Notes: generated from the letters alone by a model not told the origin. A DNA stretch of 64,000 nucleotides from Endocalyx cinctus (GCA_001600455.1 BCKC01000002.1:1364001-1428000); one strand, 5' to 3'. Positions 11,701 through 24,380 are shown, numbered from the stretch's first letter. Program-made: numbers and translations.

Positions 11701-12384
11701 TACAAAACCATACATGTAATGGTTCACAATGGGGCCAAAACCTATCTAATCCACGACATAGGGGTAAATGAGGCTTTTATCATGTGATTAATAACCAAAC
11801 AAAAGCTTTTCGCGCGACCTATATCTTAATTTTACTTATCTGAAACCCATAACCCCCAAAATAACCTACACTTTTACCTATACATTAGATACGTTGCTAC
11901 CCACTGGTAAACCAACTATCAAATGAAAGGGGCGATGATTTCTCGTGAAATACCCAGAGTATACCCTCTCCGGTTGTTGTATATCCACTTCCAAGACATC
12001 AAATGCTTAGAGGTTTCGTTTGATAAACATAGATTGATATATATCCACTCGATACGATTATAGACATGGCCAGCCTACAATCGGATGGAATAGACCAGTT
12101 TAAGTACCGAACGATAAACGACCGCTCAGAGCAAACAAATCTCACTTGTCAAGGCCCAAAAACGGCTTTTGTAACGAAAGCCGTCCTTGTTGATAGGCGG
12201 CTGTGATACCGCTGTGCGAGATGGCGGCGCATAATAGCCCGGTGGAGATGGGTTCGTCGGATAGGCTTGGGCCTATTAATAGCTATATAATACATTCTTA
12301 AAACTGAGGGGATGTCCTAAGTACGAGAGATGTATGGAATCGTGGATGAAGTACGTTTAGGGCTGTTCTTAATATGGCCCATAT
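8735..12384. other. gene-free AT-rich spacer
   Basis: More than 3.6 kb with only short, overlapping and composition-poor open frames (for example 9460-9926 and 11531-11719). Poly-T and poly-A runs are frequent. No protein family could be recognised in any frame I read. Decayed transposon DNA is possible but cannot be shown by eye. Confidence 0.5.
8858..8867 (-). promoter_or_regulatory. TATA box candidate of the secreted-protein gene
   Basis: TCTATATAAG on the minus strand, about 125 bp upstream of the ATG at 8734. Confidence 0.5.
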
Positions 12385-12631
12385 TTGTAAGGATAGGAGG
12401 TACGTGTAAGAGTAAGGGGTACGTGGGAGTGTAAGGTGAGTGTAGCTACGCAAACTGAACTTAACTACTAAATAAAAGTGTAAAATAAAGAGATTAATAA
12501 TATTCTCATGAATATTTTAATTCCTTGTTCTACTCACGAGGCGGGGGCCTCTGTTTATATAGACGTATATTATCCAGGCTATCCAGAGTGCGGCCTTAGA
12601 TGCGTTAACTATTAAGCCAAGTATGCATACA
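12385..12631 (-). mobile_element. degenerate LTR-like segment, minus orientation
   Basis: Read on the minus strand, this begins TGTATGCATAC and ends CCTTACA. Internally it has TATATAAACAGAGGC immediately followed by CCCCGCCTC and, further on, a TTTATTTTA (AATAAA-like) block. The TATA plus GAGGC-loop-GCCTC arrangement matches the better preserved LTR at 12728-12963, suggesting a related, diverged copy in the opposite orientation. No target-site duplication was found, so the ends are uncertain. Confidence 0.4.
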
Positions 12632-12727
12632 ACCAATGACTCTGATAACTACTCGGAGAGTATAAGCTTGAGGAGTATATAGGATGTGATAAAAAATTCT
12701 GATACTTCAAAGGTATAGTGCGATAGC

Positions 12728-12963
12728 TGTCAGGGATATTAGTTGGGGCATTTAGTTAGAAGCGTAGCTACGGCTATCCTCTGAGTAGCCCACGAAGGAT
12801 AGGTCTATATAAGGAGAGGCTTCTGCCTCTTAAGAGAGATAAGAAGGCCAAGAATCAATAAAGTCATTTATTAGGCTCTTAGATTTACACTGCTACCCTA
12901 CTGCTCAGCTCTGGCTACGTAACTGCGCGACCCTACACCCCAACGTAACCCCATTTTCTCACA
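12728..12963 (+). mobile_element. solo LTR of an LTR retrotransposon
   Basis: A 236-bp segment starts TGTCAGGG and ends TTTTCTCACA, i.e. TG..CA termini with TGT/ACA inverted ends. It is flanked by ATAGC (12723-12727) and GTAGC (12964-12968), a four-of-five match expected for a 5-bp target-site duplication. Inside lie a TATA box (TATATAAGG, 12806-12814), a hairpin directly after it (AGAGGC-TTCT-GCCTCT, 12815-12830) and an AATAAAG polyadenylation signal (12857-12863). This is the U3-R-U5 order of an LTR. No gag or pol remains beside it, so it is best read as a solo LTR left by recombination. The superfamily is not determinable; Ty3/gypsy is likeliest from the size and ends. Confidence 0.7.
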
Positions 12964-13544
12964 GTAGCTTTCAGATTCTCTAATTACGGTGCGAAATTGG
13001 TCCCTTGCGATTTATCCGCGAACCTTTATAATGCGAAAATGTTACATACTCCTGAGTGGTATGGACAGTCTACGAACTCATGTGTCCTCGAACCGGCCTA
13101 AATAGTTTAAAGTATGAAGTTTCTCATGTTCATCGTAGAGGAAATAAAACATACTATGCCATCACCCGAACCTAGGCGTATCATGGTTGCAGCGCCCCCA
13201 AAAGATCAATTCCCTGCTCTATTGGCAGCCAATGGATATCTATCCACAAGCATGATGGATTTTGGGGGTGGCGCCTGTAACGGAGTAATCCTACGAAGTT
13301 TTCTCAATAGGGTTGACTTTTGGTTAACGAAGGTGGTAATTGTAACGACTCATAGGATCCATGTTGATATATATGGTCACTTCTATTTCTCTCAATGGAT
13401 GAAGAGATCGGATGTATATGAACCTGCATTACCCTCGTGGCTGTTTGACCCCTTTCTCGTATAAGATACTGATGAGAATGACTGGTTCAATAATGGTAAT
13501 TATATATAATCCGTGGTATACGAAATGATGTCAAGGCTCATGCC
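12964..13544. other. intergenic spacer
   Basis: AT-rich DNA before the Cys-rich membrane protein. A 116-codon open frame at 13114-13464 begins with ATG but shows no recognisable domain and no codon bias; it is not called as a gene. Confidence 0.4.
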
Positions 13545-14471
13545 GTGTATCGCTTTTCCATTTCCTTACTCTCTCTCTCTCTTTCCTTTTTCTGGGTGTC
13601 TCTAACAAGATTTGAATATCGGCATACGAACTTTGATATTCCGCATGCATTATCTCACATGTCAAGAAACATGACATCCTCTCTATCATGTTTCTGGCCT
13701 AACGGCGACGTACACCAGGAAGGTCAGCCGTGCTTCCCGGGCGTAAACTCACACCAGCCTTGCTGCGGCAGGCACACCAGTACGAACAAGAACCATTCGT
13801 CCTATCACCTTTTTACCCATTATATCTTAAGTCGGAAAAGCTAACTCGGAAATTTATCTTCTCTCTCCCCAGCTTGCTTAAGTAACGGTCTGTGTTGGGA
13901 TACCCGCTTCAATAACGTCGTTCGCATGGGATGCACCGACTCTTCCTTCGCGGACCCGGCCTGCGGCCAATACTGCAAGGAAGGCAAGTACGCGAGCAGG
14001 CGGGCAAAGATGCGCCAGTGCGGAAACGACGACGATAACGCGAATTGGATCTGCGGGACCGACGTGAGCCTCTGCGCCGACGCCAACGTTACGACTTTCT
14101 CGCTGGCGCAGGGGTTCGTCAAAGATGGGCGAAACGCCAGCGGCAATAACATCCTGCAGGCCGGCGCGACGGAGTTGGAGAATAATTCGAACGATGCGAT
14201 GATTTCCAGAAATAATAAGGGGAATTGCCTGAGAATTAGAACGAGTGTTGAAGTGGGTTTGGAGGTTGGGCTGCCTCTCGCTGTAGGGCTCGTCATTGCG
14301 CTATATTTCTTGGTGCGGGCACGAAAGCAGATTAGGCTTCAGTACACCTGGTCTGAAGGTGTAAAAGAGTCATCTGTTGAAAAAAACCAGAGTGATGATG
14401 GGCAGAGCTCCGGTGTCTATCCAGGGTTGGGAGAAAGCACTACCATGACTTATCAGCCCAGCGATCCGTAA
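13545..14471 (+). CDS. Cys-rich single-pass membrane protein
   Basis: Uncharacterised fungal type-I membrane protein of about 277 aa. Exons are 13545-13779 and 13873-14471, with a 93-bp phase-1 intron (GTACGA..CCAG). The ectodomain contains CFWPNGDVHQEGQPCFPG, NSHQPCCG and, across the splice, CLSNGLCWD, followed by further cysteine pairs (CTDSSFADPACGQYC, WICGTDVSLCADAN). A membrane helix (VGLEVGLPLAVGLVIALYFLV) near residue 215 is followed by RARKQIR and a Ser-rich cytosolic tail. Fungal proteins of this layout are annotated only as hypothetical. The start is uncertain: 13671 gives MTSSLSCFW without a signal peptide, whereas 13545 adds a hydrophobic leader (FSISLLSLSLSFFWVSLT) suited to the required topology but partly encoded by a CT repeat. 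The exon junction and tail are firm. Confidence 0.72.
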
Positions 14472-15483
14472 ACGAAGTGGAGGGAAGTCCAGTTTACTAC
14501 ATGTAATCATAGAAATCATCTTAAGAGGGTTCAATCCAACAGCTAGAATTAATAATAAATAGTATCCACATAATGCTACTCAGAGACGTCTCCCTGTTGA
14601 CCGGCGACGTTATGCTGAATCACGCATATAAGCCGTCTCCGGAGGAAATGAGTTACGTCCGGGCTCACTGACGCGCTGCCACTTCTATATTAAACTCGTA
14701 GAAGGTTTAGGACGTCGGTCTTGTCCCACCGAGTAAGCAGTCTGCAGCTGAAGGGAAGATACTGCACGTAGAAAGCCATTTTATTATTAGGTGCTTACTC
14801 TGGCGTAGTAGGGATGACGCTATGTAAGATATTGACACTTAAAAGAAGTCCCTGAATAAGTTGTACCACTGAAGCACCTAGCAAGCACGTGGAAAATCCT
14901 CGTCCATACATGTACATGTACTGGCGCTAGGATTTCGTAAGTGTTGGCTCAGTTGGTTCAATATTAGCCCTTTTGTCTTGTTAGACTATGACCAAAACAG
15001 ATGACCCGATAACCATTTTGCTGATCATCATATAAGTTTTTAGGTAGGCTGCGGGCAAAATAGATAACTACCAACACTATATAATAAGGCATATAATATA
15101 TGTTAATAACCATAGCCTACTTTATATGTAGTGTTTAATTGCAAGACATGTCATCTATTTTATATCTCTAGCCTGCACAGTATACTTATTATACAGGTGA
15201 CTAGGTGTGCCCAAATAATATGACCCCTGGAAGAGTTACAACTGTTATTTTATATATATGCATGGCAGCACCACTGCATACTTATGTTACCACAGCGATG
15301 GGCGTCAACTCTTATTAGTAGTCTATGCACGTTGGTCGCCGGTTCATATCGCTTCCATAAATGGCGAAATTTCGGTCCCATTTCGCCGTATCTGGGCGGC
15401 CGCATAGATTTTCAGGCAATCGAATCAATTTCATCATCACGGCGTTCCTATCCATTTTATTTTTATTTTTTAACCCCCCCCCC
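14472..15483. other. intergenic spacer
   Basis: AT-rich DNA between the membrane-protein gene and the assembly gap, ending in a run of about ten C. No gene or repeat family recognised. Confidence 0.5.
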
Positions 15484-15593
15484 NNNNNNNNNNNNNNNNN
15501 NNNNNNNNNNNNNNNNNNNNNNNNNNNNNNNNNNNNNNNNNNNNNNNNNNNNNNNNNNNNNNNNNNNNNNNNNNNNNNNNNNNNNNNNNNNNN
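15484..15593. other. assembly gap (110 N)
   Basis: A run of N bounded on both sides by C homopolymer (about ten C on the left, four on the right). The missing sequence is probably a long C tract that assembly or sequencing could not cross. Confidence 0.98.
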
Positions 15594-18430
15594 CCCCACC
15601 CCTTGCCTCTATGCTCCTGCACATTAAGCGGTCGTTGACATAACCCTCCCCGTTATCAAACGTTCCCGATGTTGCCTGAAATTCACGCGGAAAACGCGGG
15701 GTAAACACAGAGGTCATGAAATGGCAAGGAATGAAAGGGCGACGGTCGTAGCGATAAGTAAAACAAATAGAATACGCCAGAGGCAGAAATCATGGTCCTT
15801 CTTTTGACTGGCCTAGCCTCGGGTCGAGCAAATCTCGAGTGAAGACGTAATCATCTTGAGAAGGCATGTCAGTTCGTTATTAGGTGCTGCTCGAAACGCT
15901 ACGCATGATAGTAGGCATAGATGGAGGTAATTAAAGAAAATAGCATAACACGGAGATACCTTCGAATGGGCTTTTATACCATCACGTGAAACTAGAAAAG
16001 TTATCCTCTCGTAATAATACGGAAGACCCGTTCATTATTTCTGCATCGCCGACATTTTAGAATCTAACAAATTAGAATGCTTAACATATTACACTACTTA
16101 AGTAGTTTAGGGCTTCAGAGGCTTCTTGCCTAATCGGGTAATTTTCACTCTTTAAGTATTAGGCTTGATACGCTGTATTATACCTATATATAGGTACCTA
16201 GACAATTAGCTGCAGGGCTATGGATAGGTACATCTATCTCTGTATGAGCCTTAAGGAATCAAAGTCACGCATGGAGTCAGTGTGTCTTGAGATACGTTTT
16301 CTACGAAGTATGCTATGTTGATCGACAGGGTGGAGGGAACAGTGCAATAGGACCTTGATTAAGCTATCTAGTATGACATACCCGGAAAGATGTTGTCGAT
16401 GGTCCACCGGTGCCAAGCCGGAGCTCCGTATCGTACCTACGGATCTCCATCTAGTATCGTGTAAATAGATACCACTTTATCGTATAAGCTCCAGTTGATG
16501 CAACATCGTGGCTCGGGAGACATTCACCAAGGGTGGCTACCTGGATAAATTTCCCAGATGTACTCCCTCTCTCTCTCTCTCTCCCAAAATTACATAATAT
16601 ATTTATACCGGTATATATACTTTTATGTACAGTACTTACGCATTTGGCGATTTTATGCTTAATGGACCTCCGTATCAAGCTGCGAAGGATTCTGCAAAGA
16701 AACAACATACATTGAGTTTGTTAATCAATAAAATTGTTTTCTCCATCGTCATATAGGAACTGTGTATAACGGTTCGCTACTACCAACTGCTTCCCGCTCG
16801 CTCGCAACCCAATCACCGTCTAGTTGTTACTGTTCAAACCCGCCCAGCAACTGTGTGAAATTTGAATACACTGCATAATAATTATTCACGATGTACACAG
16901 TAGCACTCCAACACCGGAAAAAGCAGGTATCCGAAAAAGGTGTACTCCCTTCTAATAAGGTGGCTAGGGCAAGACTCCTTCATGTTGGAAGATTATATCA
17001 TGCATGTGCTGATCTTGACTAATTACTGGCTGCGGATCCGTTATACTAATGTTTAGCTCGTTGTGGAGGGAGAATCGGAGATCGGAGAAGTTTATTACGG
17101 TTTGACAGGTGGATATTTCGGTCTCGATGAATTGAAAAAGGAAAAGAAGACTAACCGAATAAGATATAGTATAGGTAGAAGACATATGAAATATAAAATA
17201 AGACGAGGTAGAATGGAAATGACAAATATCGATCGTGTTTCAACAAGCCTGACAGCAGGGGCGTAAAAAGGTTTAGTGTGTATAACAGGGGTAGGAGATG
17301 CCCATACGAGCAACGCAGATATACGTGTGTAAATAAGGATATATCCAGCGAACCACATCCATTGTCTTCATACGGAAAGAAATATATCGTGCTGACCATC
17401 TCTCGCCAGGTATTGAATTGAATAGATGCCATCCAACTCTAAATTCCTAGGGTTTTAAAACGGCGGGAAGTTCTCAATCGGAGAATTTAGATGACTTATG
17501 ATCAACGTTATAAACTTGACATAATATAAGGTCTGTGTTAATGTAGCGTAGATACTTTTGTCCTTCTTTCTGATTTCAATTCTTACCCCATATATTCATC
17601 TCCTCTGGTTCGCTACGTCGTCATTTAGATCATAGTTCCATCTATGAGTACCTGTTTCGTTTTGTCAGACAAGACGGAAGGATGCCATATCTTCTGCATG
17701 TACCGTAAGTCATAGGCGGTCAGTGGACTGTTGATTTTTTTTTTTTTTTTCGCAGATAAAGTGATTTATTCCCAAGCGATAACGCTTTAAAAAGAAAGAA
17801 AGAGGATTATATACATGATTGGCTAGTAATCACTGCCTTCGTTGGTGAGAGTTGGCCGAAAAGGGTGGAAGACTGGCAGACTGGGTAGAAGCCGGTAGGT
17901 AAAGGCAAAGTCTACGTACCGGATGCAGTTCGCTAACGTGTTACTGTTTGTGTGCATGGGGTTACATTTTACTACGATTGGGAGCATCTCTTCGGGGAAA
18001 TTATCACTGTAGATCCCACGTTCAAACATGAAAAAAAAAAGTGATAGCTTAGTAGTGTAGTGTTTTTCTGAACGAATATGATATGTTGCGAATGTATACC
18101 GAACTATCACAAGACATGGTTTGAGGTGAAGATGAGCTTGTTTTCGAAAATATAAAACCTAAATTTTTCTATATCTGTTAATCTATCAAACAGCCTAACC
18201 CAAATCCCCATATAAAAAAAATATGCACAATGCTCCCACTGACCCACGTCAGAAAGGATAGATATATGTACGACCCGTAGCTACCCATCCGCTTTCACCG
18301 CCCTATCAACAAGTCTCCAGTAGTAATAATATGAAATAATGTATGTATCCTTAATCCCTGTTCTGGTACTATTAACCAAGAACTACCCATCGTCAAAGTC
18401 ATGCAGTCTCAAGAAGAGAGAGTAAATTAT
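15594..18430. other. gene-free AT-rich spacer
   Basis: About 2.8 kb with a CT dinucleotide run at 16565-16583 and a T run near 17735. Overlapping open frames at 17063-17432 on both strands are low-complexity and not coding-like. No family recognised. Confidence 0.5.
16565..16583. repeat. (CT)n microsatellite
   Basis: Nine near-perfect CT units seen directly in a gene-free spacer. Confidence 0.9.
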
Positions 18431-19291
18431 TTAATGCTGCTTGACAATGGGGAATAGGGGAAGAGTGAAAGGAGTGGCGCCGTCGACGTAGAGGTAGGCA
18501 ACGGCAGCGTAGTCTAATTATTATTATAAGAGATTAGTAAATGTGACCTAACGATGTTTTTCGTACGTATTTCTCGAGCGGGAGAGAACTTACAGGAGTG
18601 AGCGGCGGACAGAATACCGAAAGCAGCGGAGGCCTTCAGGAGCATCTTGTTGCCACTCATGTTACCAGAGGCCAAGAGAATGAGAGTGACGTCGGCCCAG
18701 AACAGAGTGAAGAAGAGGACGTAGTTGGAGCGGCAAGCACCGATGGTGAAGAGAGCGGTGATGATGAACCATCCCCAGACGAAAAGACCGACGGCTTGAG
18801 AGAATTCGGGAAGGAATTCGCCATTCTCGTCCATGTAAGCCTCGAGGATACCGCTTCCGGGGATGTAGATGGTAGAGTAGGCCAAGTTGAAAGCACCGTA
18901 AGCGCTGAAGACGGTAGCACCATACTAGAGGGAGATCACAAAGTTAGTCTGGCTGATGGTACCATTCTACTGTGCCAATGATTCCCGTTTAGGAAAAAAA
19001 AAAAAAAAAACTTACCAAGTTGTTAGCAACGAAATCCATGATACCAGCAATAACCTGAGCGACACCACCAAGCCAGATCATGTTACCGATCAGGATGTTG
19101 TTGTGTTCGACGCCCATGGGGTGGAGCTCAAAGAGGGACAGCATGAAGAGGGAGGTACCGAAAGCCAACAGACCCAAGGGGTTAGCGCTGGCGATGCGGG
19201 CACCGTGGTGAGGCATGGGAGTCGAGATGGAGCCGGAGGGGCTGCCCCTCTCGAGATCCTTTCCTTCGTTGGTGAAGATGGTGGCCGACAT
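18431..19291 (-). CDS. acetate transporter-type protein, GPR1/FUN34/YaaH family
   Basis: Plasma-membrane transporter of the AceTr (GPR1/FUN34/YaaH) family, whose characterised members Ady2 and AcpA import acetate with protons. Three exons on the minus strand, 19291-19016 (phase 0 end), 18924-18594 and 18513-18431, encode 229 aa. A polar N-tail (MSATIFTNEGKDLERG) is followed by the family segment ANPLGLLAFGTSLFMLSLF, a shortened form of the NPAPLGL signature, and by six hydrophobic helices. Splicing joins DFVANNL to YGATVFSAYGAFNLAYS and then AAHS to YYAAVAYLYVDG. The third exon is only 83 bp and ends FPIVKQH. Length is near the lower end for the family. Expression in relatives is commonly induced by acetate and repressed by glucose; no specific site is claimed here. 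Confidence 0.88.
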
Positions 19292-21510
19292 TTTTTTTTT
19301 CTTTGAACCGATCTGTTGTTCCGGGTCGTTAAAATTAGAAAGAGAAAGGGGGGCGGCGACTTGTCCAAGTTCCTAGAGTTGAAACTATCGAAGTGTCGAT
19401 GAGATATCCGTTTTTTAAGCTTGAAGCTGGGATGTGAGAACAATGTGCAGATGGGCTGGTTTCTAAGAGAAGAGAAGAACAAAAAGATGGGCAGAGATGA
19501 TGGTATTTAATCACATTTGACCCATAGCCTCATGGCTATAGAATGGTTATTGGCCAAGACTTCTCAGCTAACCCTCCGCATGTTCAGGGATCTAATTAAA
19601 GACAAGAAAAAAGCATCTTGTATAGTAATCCAGGGATCTCGTAGAAGGATCTGAAGAATATGTTCAAATGGTCTAGCCTCGAGTGAGAAGCTTCGATCCT
19701 GGCAGGCAAGGGATCCCGAGCCCTTCTCCACCCAATCTTCTTCAAGGTTTTCGGACGTTAGCGGCTACTATGTAGGGTATAGACTAAGTAAGCTCGACTC
19801 TTGGTTTAATAGGCGACGATAGTAAATCTCCATTGGATACAACGTTGGAGTGAAGAGATAGCCGTCTCGATTATGGTTCAGCAAGCTATTCGCCACGTGT
19901 GAGCGACATGACTAAAAAGCACGTCCTAAGCTTATCTCGCATCAAGTAGTAAGTCAACCTTGGCCGTTATAGAATATGCACGGAATTTGACCAATGATCG
20001 TTCCATCAAATTCAACTTTGATGTATACTGACCTCTTTGAAAGATTTGAAGTTATTCGAGCTTTGAATTCAAAATTAGAGACATAGTTAGCGAATAACCC
20101 GTGGTGAATTCTCGACCGAACCTTGGAACCAAGCTTGAAGCAAACTTAGTCATTATGTTAGGATATGTAGGACCTGTAAGGTATTTCTTGAATAATATTC
20201 TTATTATAGTGTATAAAGTAAATCAGGTACTAAAAGCGTAACAAATTATTTCAGATATCGCGGGGAGTTTTTTTTTTTTTAGGTGGCACAGGACTGTAGA
20301 GATCTGGAGAGCTGCGAGGGACCCTGTCAGGTTAGCAGGGGTTCATGCAGATGGTGGTATAATAATAAATAAGTGGCGACGATATCTACAATTGGAGGTC
20401 GGGTGTTTTGAGTATCTGGAATAGATCGTTTAACTAGCAGGTAGGTTATCTAGTAATATCGAGTGCTAAACCGAAAACGAAGTACGGTATGGATACAGCT
20501 TGTGCGTTAGTGACGGAAGCCATTTAAGCAGTACGGAGTACCAAGATATCGGTGCCATGGATGCGAGAGTATTTAATCAACCATTCAGCCATTCAACCCC
20601 GTTCCAAGGGTTACCGTTCTTTCTTGGCATAAGAGTCAGCGACGTCAGCAAAATGCGCCTCGACGTAAAAAAAGGCTGAAGCACCTGCTAAAATCAGGTT
20701 GACCGATATAGAAGTCAATTTCAGATAATGGCTCGAGTATTTGTCAACGGGGAAAATGGTATTCTGTGAAATGACCACGACGAAGTTGATATAGTTTCAT
20801 TCTCGGCTTGGTAAAGTCGTATAGTCTTTATGATTGGATATACCAATATTTTTCTTCAGCAGCTTACTACTTTGATAAAGATTCGAAAATATACGTGAGA
20901 TGCAGAATTTACTAGGTTACATACTTTCTTTTTCAAAGCCTTGAAATTGAGAGATGATTGTTTTCTTCTCGTCTCTTAAGAAAAATACTGCCAAGTAATA
21001 GTGGATTTATCATGAACTGTTAAAGGATTTAAAGAGTGTAAGGGTTGATGAAGTAAGCTTTATTTTAGTGTCTGGGCCGTTATCTTAGCATTGTATTAAG
21101 CTCTTTCAGCACCTAAAAAAACATATGCCATACCGCCTGCCGCCTTAGCATTTACTGGGCGTAATCTTCCCCCAAATTCTACGATGCTTCTCTATTAGTT
21201 CCCGGCTTAGCATTTCTTGTTTGTTTCTTTCCCTTGTATTTTATGAACAGCTAAGAGGCTAAGACGGGAGCTAAAAACAATTACCGGTAAAAATGAGAAT
21301 TGGCATGAAAAAAGGGGTATAAAAATAAAAGAAGAAACAAATTTATTCATATTATACTACAAGTAAATAATTAGTTGCGGCGCATGGGAATAAGTAAGCA
21401 ACGATAGGTATTCCTTATACGTACAGTGTATACCAGTTATTATAATAATAGATATTACTCGTACCAAGATGTCGGAGCATCGGTCTCTTTTTACATTCCG
21501 CTATCATTAC

Positions 21511-21545
21511 TGAGTCCTGAGTACTGAGTACTGAGTCCTGAGTCC
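21511..21545. repeat. tandem heptamer array (TGAGTCC/TGAGTAC)x5
   Basis: Five 7-bp units in the order TGAGTCC, TGAGTAC, TGAGTAC, TGAGTCC, TGAGTCC, seen directly. The variant units alternate in a pattern suggesting slippage or unit exchange. Confidence 0.9.
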
Positions 21546-24380
21546 TGGTACGTACACGTATACCCCCAATTACAAAGAACGTTGCAATGGATCTCGCTTA
21601 AGTATGCCCGAATGCCAACTTTGATTTTATTTACACTAATTTTCGCCTCATCCCGGTCAACTGAAGGTATCATTTTATCTACCCTACAGTAATTGCCCAG
21701 ACCTTCCAAGTGTTTCCTTACTTTCGTGGCGTGGTATTCTCGGCTTGAGCGAGAGTCACCTTTCTCCTCTCACAGATACCCGTGAACATTAGACGAATAA
21801 GACGGCGCGAAGACGAGACCCCTTTTATTACCCTTCTCTTCGCTGCATGGTAATAGGTAGTAGCTTACCTGCCTGCCAACCTGCCTACCAGCTTACTTTT
21901 GTTTATTGCAGCGCAGTATTCTCAGGCTTCAACTTCTCGTCTACCTCGGCTGCCAGATCAGCGGTGTGCAAACGGTAAACAGATGATCTCAGAAAATAAT
22001 TATCTTACCTTCTTCTCGATCTGCTCTTTTTTTTTTTCAATCGATCATTTCTTATTTCTCGTTTCGCTTCTCTAGACTATAATATTTTCCCATGCTGGTT
22101 AGATGTTTAACTCTTTCGTCCGAGGATTGAACCTGTCTTTGTTTATTTTAATTTCTTTTTCTTTTTACGAGAACTCTTGTCCCGTCGTATTTTCAACAGG
22201 CAATTCGGTCAACCACAGATAACTTTGAAACATTCACGTGTCTACTTATATATGCGGTTTCATGGTGATTGGTTTTGACGAAGAAGCAATCTTGAAGTTT
22301 CCGAAATCTTTGAGTATCATAAGTTAATATTATAGATATGGTTTACTTGAAACTATTACCATACCAGCTACACTATTGGAGATTTTCAATACCTGTCCAA
22401 TCCTATCTATCATTTTACCATTAAACAGTAGTAGTCATGCTATTCTCTTCCCCATCACACGCTAACTATCATGATTGCAATAGAGTACATAGTATTGTAT
22501 CATACTAAAATAATTGATAACTCGATTCAAGGACAAGCTGGGGAGAAGTGAGCGGGAAGTTGCAGGTGAGTAAAGGAGACTCCGTCATATCGAGCACTGG
22601 CTTCTCACCACCAACCAAAGGCTAGGTAGACCCTTGCTTATATATTATCGCATTATATAATTGACTCTATCCCGGAGAAAAACATACACATATGGTAGAT
22701 TCGCGAAACGGGCAAATTAACCAAGAAGCTTTGAAGTGACAAAAGGCGAGATAGAAGAGCATCTGTCGCGTCAGACTTGCGAGATTTACTTCTTTATGCG
22801 TTTATCCGCGTATTTGACCCAACTCTATCCTTCGTTACCCCTCAGCTCTCTCTTATTCTTGTACTTATGCCTTTTGAAGATCGAGACAATACGCCCATGG
22901 CAATACTGTTCCCACTACCTTTCATTGACGTCTATCACCCATATTTTTCTTTTTTAAGTTGTATTAACCCATATGTCATACTGTACCATTTTGTTCCTAT
23001 TCGAATACAGACAAGAGAGACTCGGTCGATCGTCAAAGTGCTACTTGAGTAGTCAGTGTGAACTTATCCACGGGGTCTATCTCTTGACATCTCCAATGTT
23101 CACACGGAGTACAGTAAAAAGTTATTCAGAAATATGAATCCCCTCGCAAGTAATTCAACCCGGATAACGAGCGGTCTTTCCTTATAGTATACTTAATTAT
23201 GAGTTACATAAAGAAACTCATCCGCAAAGCCCTACCATATTCGGTTGTATGGTTGAAGATCCAGTTCTACTAAAGGAAGTACTATGCATATCAATCATCT
23301 ATATGTACACGCAGAGAGTAGCATTCCCCCTTCCCCGGCACTACCATTGTTTTTACGCGTCTCTTTGCGTAGTATTGCATTATTTTATTCCTGGAAAAGG
23401 GGGGTAGGGGGACGAAATAAAGTCATCTGCTTTGATAATCACCGAGCCAGTCTTTCATCATATCGTGTTATGTAACATACGTGGTACTGCGTATGCCGTG
23501 GCTCGATTGTCACACTTTCGATCACCGAGCCTCAGAGATAACCTTATCTATACTAGATGGGGTATCTGCTACACAAGACAAGGAGCTTTTGATCATGTTA
23601 GATTTCGCATGTGTCGTCCATTTTCATATTAGTCGATAGATTCAACTCTACATATCCTCAGTCGTTACGTATATAACTGGGAGGCAGTTACTAAATACGT
23701 AGTCAGATAACGATTAATTACTTACGTACAGTCATGTCATGAGAAAATGCTGGGATAAGTTGTCTGGCTTTCAGGACCGGCCAATACGCTTTAATTATTC
23801 ACATATACATCAGAAACTTTTCTGCGGGTGGATTTTGTTCCCAATACCCAATAAGCGATGCGATGATCAAATAATCACACTCATAGAGAAAAAAATGTCT
23901 ACCGATATGTTCTCTTCTCCAGGGAGCTGGGGCAGCCCTGGACCAGGTCCCCTGCTCTACGTAGAGTAGACGGCCCCTGCCTATAACCGTCGCAGTCTAG
24001 ACACGCCCCAGACATTGCAATGCCCATCGCCATGTTTCAAGGTAAATTCCCTCTATTCATCTATTGCAGCCTAATGATGATGATGAAGAAAAATAAGCTA
24101 TAAGCACACAAGCACATCCCATATCAGTATCCCTACACCTAAGCGATAGGGGTAACGTTAAAGACCCTCGTTGCCCCCAAGTCAAGATTAGGAAGATCTA
24201 CTCAAAGAAAATAAGGCGCAACTCTCTGCTGGCCAGAACTTCTCTCATTTGATCTCGCTTGTAAATAGATAGTCTACGAATCTCGATTATATCTATCAAG
24301 TCCTTTCTCCTCCTCCCCGGCCCAAGACCGCCAGATGTCTTGCAGGCACCTCAGAGGCAGAGGAAAATTATCTATATATT

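Noticed and set aside
13114..13464. 116-codon open frame beginning MKFLMFIVEE
   Set aside because: No recognisable family or signal peptide cleavage motif, and no coding-type codon use.
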